Below, piece after piece: positions 44,839-54,001 of a stretch of 64,000 nucleotides of DNA. The notes under the pieces were generated by a model. The model ran no database searches, was not told where the DNA came from, and saw nothing but the letters and a program-made list of their open reading frames with translations. The translations under genes and the position numbers were made by a program. Source of the DNA: Streptomyces polyasparticus (GTDB taxonomy: Bacteria; Actinomycetota; Actinomycetes; Streptomycetales; Streptomycetaceae); NCBI RefSeq assembly GCF_014493765.1, contig NZ_JACTVJ010000005.1, forward strand, positions 434,001 to 498,000, read 5' to 3'. How positions within the stretch are numbered: position 1 is the stretch's first letter; each line of letters begins with the position of its first letter.

Positions 44839-45717
44839 ATGACAGAGACGAAGAAGAACCTCAGTGACCAGAACCTCAATGACCGGACCGTCAGTGACAA
44901 GACCGTTTTCGTGACCCAGGCGACCGGGAAGACGGGCCGCATCGTGGCGCAGGCCGCCGAGCAGGCGGGTCTGAAGGTGCGAAGGGGATCGCGGTCCGCG
45001 CCGATCCCCTTCGACTGGACGGACCGTTCCACCTGGGACGCCGCGCTCGAAGGCGTGGACGCCGTCTATCTCGCGCACCACGTCGACATCGGCGCACCGG
45101 GTACGGCCGAGGACATCGCGGCCATCACGAGCAAAGCACTGGAGAAGGGAGTACGGCGGATCGTCATGCTCTCCGCACGCGGCGAGCCGCAGGCGGAGCC
45201 GGCCGAGCGCGCGCTGCGGGAGTCGGGCGCGGACTGGACGCTCGTGCAGGCGGCGTGGTTCATGCAGATGTTCAGCGAGGGCGATCTGCACGAGAGCGTG
45301 CAGGCGACCGGGGAGCTGGCCTTCCCGGCGGGCGAGACGCTCGAACCGTTCATCGACGTACGGGACATCGCCGATGTGGTGGTGGCCGCGCTGCTAGACG
45401 ACGCCCACATCGGGAAGGCGTACGACGTCACCGGTCCGCGCCTGCTGTCGTTCCGTACGGCCGTCGAGGAGATCAACGCCGCGGCCTCGCGCGAGATCCC
45501 GTACATCCCGGTCCCTGCGCGGGCCTTCGGCGAGATCCTCGTCGAGATGGGCGTGCCCGAGCCGGAGACGGCGTTCCTGGTGGAGCTCTTCGAGACGATG
45601 CTCGACGGCCACAACGCGTCGACCACGGACGGCATCCGTGAGGTGCTCGGGCGCGAGCCGCGCACCTTCGAGGAGTTCGTACGGGAGCACGCGGCGGCCG
45701 GCACCTGGAAGGCCTGA
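44839..45717 (+). CDS. NmrA-like NAD(P)-binding protein
   Basis: A 292-aa atypical SDR of the NmrA/ergot-alkaloid-reductase-like group. It has the TQATGKTGRIVAQAAEQAGL nucleotide motif, where TQATGKTG stands for GxTGxxG, then YLAHHVDIG, RRIVMLSARGE and WTLVQAAWFMQMFSEG. The first 15 residues include a repetitive NLSDQNLNDRTVSDKT tail from a 9- to 12-base DNA repeat. It lacks the YxxxK pair and may act as a redox sensor or a quinone-type reductase. It is paired with a divergent AraC regulator. Confidence 0.85.
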   Translation: MTETKKNLSDQNLNDRTVSDKTVFVTQATGKTGRIVAQAAEQAGLKVRRGSRSAPIPFDWTDRSTWDAALEGVDAVYLAHHVDIGAPGTAEDIAAITSKALEKGVRRIVMLSARGEPQAEPAERALRESGADWTLVQAAWFMQMFSEGDLHESVQATGELAFPAGETLEPFIDVRDIADVVVAALLDDAHIGKAYDVTGPRLLSFRTAVEEINAAASREIPYIPVPARAFGEILVEMGVPEPETAFLVELFETMLDGHNASTTDGIREVLGREPRTFEEFVREHAAAGTWKA

Positions 45718-45736
45718 CGCCGAGGGCTCCGAAGGC

Positions 45737-46933
45737 TCAGGGCTGGCTGCGCTCCCCCGGCGGCTGCTTCGTGGAGGATTCCTCCGCGGGCGGCTGCTTG
45801 GGGGAGCGCTGCTCGTGGTGCCGCTTCGCATGCGTGCGCAGCCGCGACGAGAGATCGTCCGGCGGCAGGAACTGGGCCCAGCGCTCGGGGAATTCCGAGG
45901 GCATGTCGGGATCGTCGGGGTCGTCCTCCTGCGCGGCCCGCGCGGCGGCCGCCCGCGCCACCATCTCGGCGGCCTTGGCCTCCCTTATGCGCTCGTTGGC
46001 CTCACGGGCGGCGGCCGTCGCGATGGACGGCCAGACCCGGTCGATCGCCGCGTTGACGGCGGCGCCGACGAGGACCGCGAACGCGGACACACCGATCCAC
46101 AGGAGCACCGCGACCGGGGCCGCGAGCGAGCCGTAGATCGTGGGGCCCTCCACGGTGTTGGTGAGGTAGATCCGCAGCAGGAAGCTGCCGAGCACCCACA
46201 TCCCGAGCGCCACCAGGGCGCCGGGCACGTCCTCGATCCACGGCGACCGCACGGGCACCGACACGTGGTAGAGCGTGGTCAGGAAGACGATGCCGAGGAC
46301 GATCACCACGGGCCAGTACAGGACCTGCACCACGGTGTCCCGCATCGGCAGGATCTCCAGGATCGCGTCGGGTCCCGCCACCATCAAGGGCAGCGCCACC
46401 GACCCGATCACCAGGGCCACCAGGAACAGCAGGAACGCGAGCAGCCGGGTCTTGACGATGCCGCGTACGCCGTCGAGGCCGTACATCACGGTGATGGTGT
46501 CGATGAACACGGTGACGGCCCGCGAGCCCGACCACAGCGCCAGGATGAACCCGAGCGAGATCACATCGGGCCGGCCGCCCTTGAGCACATCGTCGAGGAT
46601 CGGCTCGGCGATGTCGTGCACGCCCTTGTCGGAGAGCACGGTGCGGGCGGCTTCGAGGATGTTGTCGCGTACGGACTGGATGGTCTCGGCGCCGGTCCAG
46701 GCGTCCACGTAGCCGAGCAGTCCGACCAGGCTGAGGAGCAACGGCGGTACGGAGAGCAGGGTGAAGAACGCGGCCTCGGCGGCCAGGCCCAGAATGCGGT
46801 ACTCGATGCAGGAGTTGACCGTGTCCTTGAGAAGCAGCCAGGCGGTCCTGCGCTTGGACACGTTGCGATACACGGCGCGGGCCCTGTGTAGCCGGCCCGA
46901 GGGCCGCTCGGGTGTTTCTTTTGCCTGGTGCAC
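45737..46933 (-). CDS. YihY/BrkB-family membrane protein
   Basis: A 398-aa inner-membrane protein with about six transmembrane helices. Visible family blocks are YRILGLAAEAAFFTLLSVPPLLL, LGFILALWSGSRAVTVFIDTI, YGLDGVRGIVKTRLLAFLLF and YGSLAAPVAVLLWIGVSAFAVLVGAAVN. A charged cytoplasmic C-terminus of 100 residues is rich in Ala, Glu, Pro and His. The family was once called RNase BN, but its molecular role is unsettled. The start is GTG at 46933. It converges on the NmrA-like gene. Confidence 0.9.
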   Translation of the reverse strand: MHQAKETPERPSGRLHRARAVYRNVSKRRTAWLLLKDTVNSCIEYRILGLAAEAAFFTLLSVPPLLLSLVGLLGYVDAWTGAETIQSVRDNILEAARTVLSDKGVHDIAEPILDDVLKGGRPDVISLGFILALWSGSRAVTVFIDTITVMYGLDGVRGIVKTRLLAFLLFLVALVIGSVALPLMVAGPDAILEILPMRDTVVQVLYWPVVIVLGIVFLTTLYHVSVPVRSPWIEDVPGALVALGMWVLGSFLLRIYLTNTVEGPTIYGSLAAPVAVLLWIGVSAFAVLVGAAVNAAIDRVWPSIATAAAREANERIREAKAAEMVARAAAARAAQEDDPDDPDMPSEFPERWAQFLPPDDLSSRLRTHAKRHHEQRSPKQPPAEESSTKQPPGERSQP

Positions 46934-47039
46934 GTGCTAACCGTATCCGCCCCGCGCCACCGCGCGGACCTCGCGGAACCACACCCCGTTCGGTAGCTGT
47001 GCAGTTGCAAAGAGCGTGCGCGCGTTCGAACTTTGCCGC

Positions 47040-47939
47040 ATGACCAAGACCATGCCCAAGAGAGCCACTCTGTGCGCGGCCACGGCCGGCGCCCTCCTCT
47101 GTGCCACGGTGACGACCGGGTTCACCGCCGTCCCCGATGTCACCCTGCCCGAACGCACCGCTCGCGACGCGGTGCTGACCGAGCACTTCGCTCTGCTCAC
47201 CGACGCCTCGGCGGCCCTCGTCACCGTCGGGGACGCCGCCGGGACGGTGCTGCGCGGCGAGAAGAACAAGGACAGGCTGCACGGCAAGCAGACCGCGGGC
47301 CACGCCGGCCTGGACAAGTTCCTCGCCCGGGCGCCGGGCAAGGGCACCGGCGCGACGCCCGGGCCGGACCGCAAGGCGCGCGTCGACTCCCTCAAGGGCC
47401 ATCTCGACCGCCTGGTCGCGGCGACGGACGACGCAGGCACCGAGCAGGCCGCCGCGGACCTCAGCACCGACGTCGGTGCCTTCATGGTCGGCACCAGTGC
47501 GGAGCTGGGGCTCGACGCCGCCGCGCAGCAGGCCGTCCCGGTGGCCGAGGCGCCGCGGGTGCCCAAGGGCCAGGCCAAGAAGCACTACACACAGAACTTC
47601 ACCCTGGTCACCGCCGTGTCCGAAGCCCTGGCCCCGGTCGGCGAGTTCGCGGGGAGTGTGCTCGGCGGCGAGACGGACCCGGCAACGCTCGCGACGCAGC
47701 AGGCCGCGTGCGAGAGCGAGCTCGAGGAGCTGGACAATCTGCTCGGCGGTTTCGCCGGAGGCAGCCCCTCGTACCGGGCCGCGGACTCCGCGCTGCGCAC
47801 CACGGTGCGCGCCGTCAGGACGCATCTGGCCGCGCTCGCCGCCGGTGCGGACAGCGGGGCCGCCGCCGAACTCGACGGGGACACGACCCGGCTGCTCTTC
47901 CAGACCGGCCACCGCGTGGGGCAGCGCCCCGCACCGTGA
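47040..47939 (+). CDS. exported helical protein with internal duplication
   Basis: A 299-aa protein with an N-terminal signal (MTKTMPKRATLCAATAGALLCATVTTGFTA). Two halves resemble each other: HFALLTDASAALVTVGDAAGTVLRGE at residues 49-74 and NFTLVTAVSEALAPVGEFAGSVLGGE at about 185-210. Each is followed by a Gln- and Leu-containing helix. Each half is predicted to be a helical bundle. I do not recognise a characterised family. It diverges from the YihY gene. Confidence 0.75.
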   Translation: MTKTMPKRATLCAATAGALLCATVTTGFTAVPDVTLPERTARDAVLTEHFALLTDASAALVTVGDAAGTVLRGEKNKDRLHGKQTAGHAGLDKFLARAPGKGTGATPGPDRKARVDSLKGHLDRLVAATDDAGTEQAAADLSTDVGAFMVGTSAELGLDAAAQQAVPVAEAPRVPKGQAKKHYTQNFTLVTAVSEALAPVGEFAGSVLGGETDPATLATQQAACESELEELDNLLGGFAGGSPSYRAADSALRTTVRAVRTHLAALAAGADSGAAAELDGDTTRLLFQTGHRVGQRPAP

Positions 47940-48032
47940 CAGGTCGGGGCAGCGCCCCGCACCGTGACGGATCCCCCGCAGCCCGCACGGTGACAGTTCC
48001 CCCGCGGCCCGCGCACTCTCTACCGTGGCCGC

Positions 48033-49679
48033 ATGAACGCATCCACCCACGCCGTCACCAACCAGCCGGAGCCGCTGGTCGGCCATGACGTGTTCGCCGC
48101 CGACCATGCCCTCACCGAGGGCGTGGCCCGGCATCTCCCCGAAGGCCTGCGGGACTCCGTACGGGAGGAGCTGAGCGGGCTCGGGCGCGCGGCCGGTTCG
48201 GCGCAGGCCCAGGAGTGGGGCGTACAGGCGGACCGCAATCCGCCGCGGCTGCTCACGCACGACCGGTACGGGCACCGGATCGACGAGGTGGAGTTCCATC
48301 CGGCCTGGCACCGGCTGCTCGCGAAGGGCGTCGGCGCGGGACTGACCGCGGCCTGGACGCGGGAGCACGGCCATCTGCGGCGGGCCGCCGGCTTCCTGGT
48401 GTGGACGCAGGTCGAGGCCGGGCACGGCTGTCCGCTGTCGATGACCCATGCGGCGGTGCCCGCGCTGCGCACCGATCCCGCGCTCGCGGCCGCGTGGGAG
48501 CCGAAGCTCACCTCGCTCGTCTACGACCAGGGGCTCAGGCCCGTGGCGCAGAAGGCCGGTGCGCTGTTCGGGATGGGCATGACGGAGAAGCAGGGCGGCA
48601 GCGACGTACGCGCCAACACGACGCGGGCCGAGGCCCTTGCGGAGGAGGGCACGTATGCCCTGACCGGGCACAAATGGTTCTGCTCCGCGCCCATGTCCGA
48701 TGCCTTTCTGGTCCTCGCCCAGGCACCGGGCGGGCTTACCTGCTTCCTGGTGCCGCGCGTCCTCGAGGACGGCACGCGCAACCCGTTCGCGATCCAGCGG
48801 CTCAAGGACAAGCTGGGCAACCGGTCCAACGCGTCCGGCGAGGTGGAGTTCGCCGGGACGTGGGCGCGCAGGGTCGGCGAGGAGGGGCGCGGGGTGCGAA
48901 CCATCATCGAGATGGTCTCGGCGACCCGGCTGGACTGCGTGACCGGCTCGGCGGCGCTGATGCGGCAGGCCGTGGTCCAGGCGGTGCATCACACCTCGTA
49001 CCGCAGCGCGTTCGGCGGGGTCCTGATCGAGAAGCCGCTGATGCGCAATGTGCTCGCCGATCTCGCGGTCGAGTCCGAGGCGGCGACCACACTCGCGCTG
49101 CGGCTCGCCGCCGCGTACGACGCCGCCTACGGCGAAGGCGACGAACGGGAGCGGGCGTTCCTACGTCTTGCGCTGCCAGTCGCCAAGTACTGGGTGACCA
49201 AGCGGTGTACGCCGCTCGTGGCGGAGGCGCTCGAATGTCTGGGCGGCAACGGGTACGTCGAGGAGTCCGGTATGCCCCGACTGCTGAGGGAATCACCGCT
49301 CAACTCCCTTTGGGAGGGCGCCGGAAACGTGCAGGCGCTCGACGTCCTGCGGGTGCTGCAGCGCGAACCGGCGGCGTTCGACGCCTTCCTGCGCGAGGTG
49401 GGGCGCGCCCGCGGTGCCGACCACCGCCTGGACGCGGCGATCAAAGCGCTGCTCACCGAACTCGCCGATCTGAGCGGTATCGAGGCACGCGCACGCCGGC
49501 TCGTGGAACGGATGGCCGTCGTCCTGCAGGGCTCGCTGCTCGTACGGTTCGCTCCGTCGTACGTGGAGGAGGCGTACTGCGCGTCACGTCTCGGCGGCGA
49601 CTGGGGAACGTCGTTCGGGACGCTGCCGCACACCTTGGACCTGGCGGCGGTGGTCGACCGTGCGCGGCCCGTCCACTGA
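48033..49679 (+). CDS. acyl-CoA dehydrogenase family protein, AidB-like
   Basis: A 548-aa flavoprotein of the AidB branch. Characteristic are PLSMTHAAVPALR near residue 135, GMGMTEKQGGSDVRANTTRA for FAD binding, LTGHKWFCSAPMSDAFLVLAQ, RLKDKLGNRSNASGEVEF and ECLGGNGYVEESGMPRLLRESPLNSLWEGAGNVQALDVLR. AidB protects DNA from alkylation damage in E. coli; its enzymatic role is unclear. The presence of ogt and Ada/AlkA genes 14 kb away is noted but not evidence of a regulon. Short CACCGTGAC repeats precede the gene at 47930-47995. Confidence 0.9.
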   Translation: MNASTHAVTNQPEPLVGHDVFAADHALTEGVARHLPEGLRDSVREELSGLGRAAGSAQAQEWGVQADRNPPRLLTHDRYGHRIDEVEFHPAWHRLLAKGVGAGLTAAWTREHGHLRRAAGFLVWTQVEAGHGCPLSMTHAAVPALRTDPALAAAWEPKLTSLVYDQGLRPVAQKAGALFGMGMTEKQGGSDVRANTTRAEALAEEGTYALTGHKWFCSAPMSDAFLVLAQAPGGLTCFLVPRVLEDGTRNPFAIQRLKDKLGNRSNASGEVEFAGTWARRVGEEGRGVRTIIEMVSATRLDCVTGSAALMRQAVVQAVHHTSYRSAFGGVLIEKPLMRNVLADLAVESEAATTLALRLAAAYDAAYGEGDERERAFLRLALPVAKYWVTKRCTPLVAEALECLGGNGYVEESGMPRLLRESPLNSLWEGAGNVQALDVLRVLQREPAAFDAFLREVGRARGADHRLDAAIKALLTELADLSGIEARARRLVERMAVVLQGSLLVRFAPSYVEEAYCASRLGGDWGTSFGTLPHTLDLAAVVDRARPVH

Positions 49680-49732
49680 GGGCCGCGCGAAGGAAACATG
49701 AGCCCCTGACCTGGCACGACAGTTGAAGTGAC

Positions 49733-49766
49733 GGGGGTGGTGCTGCGCCGACACGGCACCACCCCC
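49733..49766 (+). terminator. terminator after the AidB-like gene
   Basis: GGGGGTGGTGC pairs perfectly with GCACCACCCCC (11 bp) around 12 bases, 53 bases after the stop at 49679. The remaining 200 bases before the GAF regulator hold no gene I can support. Confidence 0.8.
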
Positions 49767-49968
49767 GCCCTCATAGCCCCGCAAGTCAGGAGGGCATGAA
49801 CGCCGCAGAAGCGGCGGCCGGTTCATTTTCGGTCAACCGCGCGCTTGTTCGCGAGAGTTGCAAGGGGTTGCATCGTCTCGTGCATCTCGCCCGGGATACC
49901 CCTGTTCGGGGGGAACGGCGAGACGATGGGTGAAGCACGATGCGCACTGGCGTTGTGGGAGGGCTCCG

Positions 49969-51261
49969 GTGACAAAGGCAGCGACAGACCTGGTCGGTAT
50001 GGCGGCGATGGATTCCGTCAGGGCCGCCCGGCTGCTCAAGGGTGTACGGGACGCCGCACTCTCCGGACACCGGCCGCCGGTCGACCCGCGCCCGGTGATC
50101 GAGGAGTCCTGGAGCCGGGTGCTGCGCCGGGGCGTCGACCCGGACCGCGATGTACGGGCGCGGCTGCTCAGCCTGGAGGAACTGGAGGAGCGGCGCCGTA
50201 CGTCACCGCTCGCCGAGGTGCTCCCCGAGCTGCGCCGCGGCCTGGTCTCCATCGCGGACGCGGCGCAGCACATCATGGTCGTCGCGGACACGGAGGGCCG
50301 GATCCTGTGGCGCGAGGGCGCGCCCGCCGTGCTGCGGATGGCGGACAGCCACGGCTTCGAACTGGGCGCGGACTGGCGGGAGTCCATGGTCGGCACCAAC
50401 GGTGTCGGTACGCCGCTGGTGGCGCGCCGGCCCGTCCAGGTGTTCTCGGCCGAGCATTTCGTCCGCACCCACCACAACTGGACCTGCGCGGGCTCCCCGG
50501 TGACCGATCCCCGGGACGGCCGTCTCATCGGCGTGGTCGATGTGAGCGGGCCGCTCGACACGATGCACCCGGCGACGCTCGCCCTGGTGAACTCGGTGAC
50601 CCGGCTCGCCGAGGCCGAGCTGCGCACCCGTCACCTGAGCACACTGGACCGGCTGCGCACCACCGCGGTACCGCTGCTCGCCGGGATACCCGGCCGTGCG
50701 GTCGTCGTGGACGGCAACGGCTGGACCGCCGCCGTCACCGGCATGGCGCCGACCGGCCGGCTCGCCCTGCCCAAGTCGTTCGGGCCCGGCCGGACCTGGC
50801 TGCCTTCGCTGGGCTCCTGCCAGGTCGATCCGCTGCCGGGCGGGTGGCTGCTGCGGCCCGACGACACCGACGGGACGACGGCCGGGGCCTCGGCGGTCGT
50901 GGTCCTGGATCTGAGCAGTCCGCGCCATCCGACGGTCTCGGTGAGCGGCGAGGCGGGCAGCTGGACCCACGAACTGACGCCGCGGCACGCCGAGTTGCTC
51001 TATCTGCTCGCGGTCGCACCCGCGGGCCGTACGGCCTCCGCGCTGGCCGGGGAGCTGTTCGGGGACGCGGGCCGCGCGGTGACCGTACGCGCCGAGCTGT
51101 CCCGGGTACGGCGCTATCTGGCGGGGCTGCTCGACGGGCGGCCGTACCGTTTCCGCGAGGGCACCGACGTACGGGTGATCCTGCCGCAGGACCCCGCGGA
51201 CCTGCTGCCGCAGTCCCTTGCGAGCACCGTGGTGCGGGCGCGGAGAGGGGAACGGGGCTGA
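49969..51261 (+). CDS. GAF-domain transcriptional regulator
   Basis: A 430-aa regulator. An N-terminal helical segment with PVIEESWSRVLRRGVDPD is followed by a GAF sensor at about 85-215 (HIMVVADTEGRILWREG, WRESMVGTNGVGTPLVARRPVQVFSAEHF, WTCAGSPVTDPRDGRLIGVVDVSG). This is the form found in acetoin/aldehyde-type AcoR regulators. The C-terminus is a winged-helix-like block (TPRHAELLYLLAVAPAGRTASALAGELFG) rather than the sigma-54 AAA+ domain. GTG 49969 has GGGAGGG upstream. Such genes often adjoin aldehyde dehydrogenases; none is present here. Confidence 0.85.
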   Translation: MTKAATDLVGMAAMDSVRAARLLKGVRDAALSGHRPPVDPRPVIEESWSRVLRRGVDPDRDVRARLLSLEELEERRRTSPLAEVLPELRRGLVSIADAAQHIMVVADTEGRILWREGAPAVLRMADSHGFELGADWRESMVGTNGVGTPLVARRPVQVFSAEHFVRTHHNWTCAGSPVTDPRDGRLIGVVDVSGPLDTMHPATLALVNSVTRLAEAELRTRHLSTLDRLRTTAVPLLAGIPGRAVVVDGNGWTAAVTGMAPTGRLALPKSFGPGRTWLPSLGSCQVDPLPGGWLLRPDDTDGTTAGASAVVVLDLSSPRHPTVSVSGEAGSWTHELTPRHAELLYLLAVAPAGRTASALAGELFGDAGRAVTVRAELSRVRRYLAGLLDGRPYRFREGTDVRVILPQDPADLLPQSLASTVVRARRGERG

Positions 51262-51381
51262 GCCGCGCGCGTCGAGGACGGAACCAGGACGCGCAGGGAA
51301 CGGGCCGCAGGTGAGGAGCCCACGGGGCTTGGCCCCGGGACCGTTTGGGAAGGCGGCCGGGCCCATGATTCGCTGTCCGCC

Positions 51382-51978
51382 ATGAGCAGCATCACCGTGA
51401 CCACCTGGTCCCTCGAACAGACCTCGCCGGACGACCTCTCCCCCGCCGCCGAGTTCCCGCCGGGCGTACGGATCGAGCGCGCCGAGGTGCCCTCGCCGGA
51501 GTTCAGCCGGTTCCTCTACACCTCCGTCGGCGGCGACATCCACTGGCTCGACCGGCTCGGCTGGACTTACGCGCAGTGGCAGGAGGCGGTGGAGCGGCCG
51601 GGCGCCGAGACCTGGGTCGCGTACGAGAACGGCACGCCGGCCGGCTACGTCGAGCTGGACGCCCAGGCCGACGGCGTCGTGGAGATCGTCTACTTCGGTC
51701 TGATCCCCGCGTTCCGCGGCCGGCGCATCGGCGGCCCCCTCCTCACGTACGGGATCGCGCGCGCCTGGGACCTCGCCGAGCGCTGGCCCGACCGGGAGCC
51801 GACCAAGCGGGTGTGGCTGCACACCTGCGATCTGGACGGGGAGCACGCGATGGCCAACTATCAGAAGCGCGGCTTCCGGCTCTGCGACACCAAGGTCGAG
51901 GAGCAGCCCGACCTGCCGACGCCCGGGCCCTGGCCCGGCGCTTTCCCGACCCCGGCGGCCTCCCCCGCCGACCGCTGA
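51382..51978 (+). CDS. GNAT-family N-acetyltransferase
   Basis: A 198-aa acetyltransferase. Visible are ETWVAYENGTPAGYVELDAQ (strands 2-4), IVYFGLIPAFRGRRIGGPLLTYGIARAW (motif A, acetyl-CoA binding at RGRRIGG) and WLHTCDLDGEHAMANYQKRGFR (motif B). The substrate is unknown. It is separated from the GAF regulator by 120 bases. Confidence 0.88.
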   Translation: MSSITVTTWSLEQTSPDDLSPAAEFPPGVRIERAEVPSPEFSRFLYTSVGGDIHWLDRLGWTYAQWQEAVERPGAETWVAYENGTPAGYVELDAQADGVVEIVYFGLIPAFRGRRIGGPLLTYGIARAWDLAERWPDREPTKRVWLHTCDLDGEHAMANYQKRGFRLCDTKVEEQPDLPTPGPWPGAFPTPAASPADR

Positions 51979-52040
51979 AGCCGCAGCTCACGGGCGGGGG
52001 CGTGACCCCCGCCACAGTGTCTCACCATCCGGGACAACGC

Positions 52041-52074
52041 CGTCCGCATATTGGACGAAGCTGGACCAGGTCCA
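52041..52074. promoter_or_regulatory. two GGAC/GTCC palindromes upstream of the sulfur operon
   Basis: CGTCC-N7-GGACG lies at 52041-52057, and the perfect 13-base palindrome TGGACCAGGTCCA at 52062-52074, 24 bases before the leader-peptide ATG. Shared GGAC half-sites suggest one regulator binding to tandem operators in the promoter. No regulator gene is adjacent. Confidence 0.5.
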
Positions 52075-52097
52075 AAGTCCCGTGCCACGCTTCCCCC

Positions 52098-52181
52098 ATG
52101 AATCGAGCTGGCAATGCCCTGGTGAGTCGACGGCACGTCGATCTCTGCCGCATGTCCAGCGCCATCTGTCCGGCCTGCTGA
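52098..52181 (+). CDS. Cys-containing leader peptide (27 aa)
   Basis: A short ORF, MNRAGNALVSRRHVDLC continuing RMSSAICPAC, with three Cys at positions 17, 24 and 27; it ends 122 bases before the sulfite reductase start. It matches the pattern of actinobacterial putative leader peptides (VSRRHVDLxR) found before sulfur-assimilation and cysteine genes. Ribosome stalling at its Cys codons when cysteine is scarce would be expected to raise downstream expression. No Shine-Dalgarno sequence is visible, so it may be read from a leaderless or near-leaderless transcript. Confidence 0.85.
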   Translation: MNRAGNALVSRRHVDLCRMSSAICPAC

Positions 52182-52303
52182 CCGCCTCACCGCTCAGCCC
52201 CCGCCGAGACCCCTTTCTTTCCGATTCCCCTGCGCCCTGCCGAGCTCAGCGCTGCGCATCCGCAGGTCAGAGCCGCATTCCGCTGCCCGAAGGACGTATC
52301 GCC
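52182..52303 (+). promoter_or_regulatory. attenuator-like leader between the leader peptide and sirA
   Basis: The 122 bases hold a pyrimidine-rich, G-poor stretch (52208-52236, with CCCCTTTCTTTCC) that resembles a Rho-loading site. A small hairpin, CTGCG-CATC-CGCAG, lies at 52252-52265. Together with the Cys leader peptide this suggests Rho-dependent or translation-coupled attenuation; it is inferred, not shown. Confidence 0.45.
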
Positions 52304-54001
52304 ATGGCCGCCACCCCCGAGAAGCCCGCCCCCGCATCGCCACGCCGCAAGACGGGACGCCACCGCGGCGAGGGACAGTGGGCCGTCGGTCACTTCACAC
52401 CGCTCAACGGGAACGAGCAGTTCAAGAAGGACGACGACGGTCTCAATGTGCGGACACGCATTGAGACGATCTACTCCAAGCGGGGTTTCGACTCGATCGA
52501 CCCCAATGACCTGCGCGGCCGTATGCGCTGGTGGGGTCTGTACACCCAGCGCAAGCCCGGTATCGATGGCGGAAAGACGGCCATCCTGGAGCCGGAGGAG
52601 CTGGACGACAAGTACTTCATGCTGCGCGTCCGCATCGACGGCGGCCGGCTGACCACCGAGCAGCTGCGGGTGATCGGCGAGATCTCCCAGGAGTTCGCGC
52701 GCGGCACCGCCGACATCACGGACCGGCAGAACGTCCAGTACCACTGGATCCGGATCGAGGACGTGCCCGAGATCTGGAACCGCCTGGAGGCCGTCGGCCT
52801 GTCGACGACCGAGGCCTGCGGTGACACGCCCCGTGTCATCCTCGGCTCCCCCGTCGCCGGGATCGCCGCCGACGAGATCATCGACGGCACCCCCGCCATC
52901 GACGAGATCCAGCGCCGCTTCATCGGCAACCCGGACTTCTCCAACCTGCCCCGCAAGTTCAAGTCCGCGGTCTCCGGTTCGCCCCAGCTCGATGTGGCGC
53001 ACGAGATCAACGACATCGCGTTCGTGGGCGTCGACCACCCCGAGCACGGCCCCGGTTTCGACCTCTGGGTCGGCGGCGGTCTGTCCACCAACCCGAAGCT
53101 GGGCCAGCGGCTCGGCGCGTGGGTGCCGCTGGACGAGGTGCCGGATGTGTACGGCGGTGTCATCGGCATCTTCCGCGACTACGGCTACCGCCGGCTGCGC
53201 ACCCGGGCCCGGCTGAAGTTCCTGCTCGCGGACTGGGGTGCGGAGAAGTTCCGGCAGATCCTGGAGGACGAGTACCTCAAGCGTCCCCTGATCGACGGGC
53301 CCGCCCCCGAGCAGCCCGTGGGTACCTGGCGCGACCACCTCGGTGTGCACCGGCAGAAGGACGGCCGCTTCTACGTGGGCTTCGCGCCGCGCGTCGGCCG
53401 CGTGGACGGGACCACCCTCACCAAGATCGCGGAGGTCGCGGAGGCCCACGGCTCGGGCCGCCTCCGTACCACCGCCGAGCAGAAGATGATCGTGCTCGAC
53501 ATCGAGCAGGACCAGGTCGACTCCCTGGTCTCCGCCCTGGAGGCCCTGGATCTGAAGGTCACCCCCTCGCCGTTCCGGCGCGGCACGATGGCCTGCACGG
53601 GCATCGAGTTCTGCAAGCTGGCGATCGTCGAGACCAAGGCGCGTGGTGCCTCCCTGATCGACGAACTCGAGCGCCGCATCCCCGAGTTCGACCACCCGAT
53701 CACCATCAACATCAACGGCTGCCCCAACGCCTGCGCCCGTATCCAGGTCGCGGACATCGGTCTCAAGGGCCAGCTGGTCCTCAACGACCAGGGCGAGCAG
53801 GTCGAGGGCTTCCAGGTGCACCTCGGCGGCGCGCTCGGCCTCGACGCCGGTTTCGGCCGCAAGGTCCGTGGTCTGAAGGTCACTTCGGAGGAGCTTCCCG
53901 ACTACGTGGAGCGCGTGCTCACCAAGTTCCAGGAGGAGCGCGAGGAGGGTGAGCGCTTCGCCACCTGGGCGGCCCGTGCCTCCGAGGAGTCCCTGTCATG
54001 A
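52304..54001 (+). CDS. sirA: ferredoxin-dependent sulfite reductase
   Basis: A 565-aa siroheme/[4Fe-4S] enzyme that reduces sulfite to sulfide with ferredoxin in assimilation. The two pseudo-repeated ferrodoxin-like halves are present. The first has RTRIETIYSKRGFD and TADITDRQNVQYHWIRIEDV. The cluster cysteines are CTGIEFC (C431, C437) and NGCPNAC (C473, C477). It is the first structural gene after the leader peptide. The next gene overlaps its stop by 4 bases (ATGA). Gene order matches the S. coelicolor SCO6102 region as I recall it. Confidence 0.92.
   Translation: MAATPEKPAPASPRRKTGRHRGEGQWAVGHFTPLNGNEQFKKDDDGLNVRTRIETIYSKRGFDSIDPNDLRGRMRWWGLYTQRKPGIDGGKTAILEPEELDDKYFMLRVRIDGGRLTTEQLRVIGEISQEFARGTADITDRQNVQYHWIRIEDVPEIWNRLEAVGLSTTEACGDTPRVILGSPVAGIAADEIIDGTPAIDEIQRRFIGNPDFSNLPRKFKSAVSGSPQLDVAHEINDIAFVGVDHPEHGPGFDLWVGGGLSTNPKLGQRLGAWVPLDEVPDVYGGVIGIFRDYGYRRLRTRARLKFLLADWGAEKFRQILEDEYLKRPLIDGPAPEQPVGTWRDHLGVHRQKDGRFYVGFAPRVGRVDGTTLTKIAEVAEAHGSGRLRTTAEQKMIVLDIEQDQVDSLVSALEALDLKVTPSPFRRGTMACTGIEFCKLAIVETKARGASLIDELERRIPEFDHPITININGCPNACARIQVADIGLKGQLVLNDQGEQVEGFQVHLGGALGLDAGFGRKVRGLKVTSEELPDYVERVLTKFQEEREEGERFATWAARASEESLS

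Noticed and set aside
43809-45717. Ergot-alkaloid-type biosynthesis from the NmrA-like reductase
   Set aside because: Only family-level similarity is visible, and no other pathway gene is nearby.
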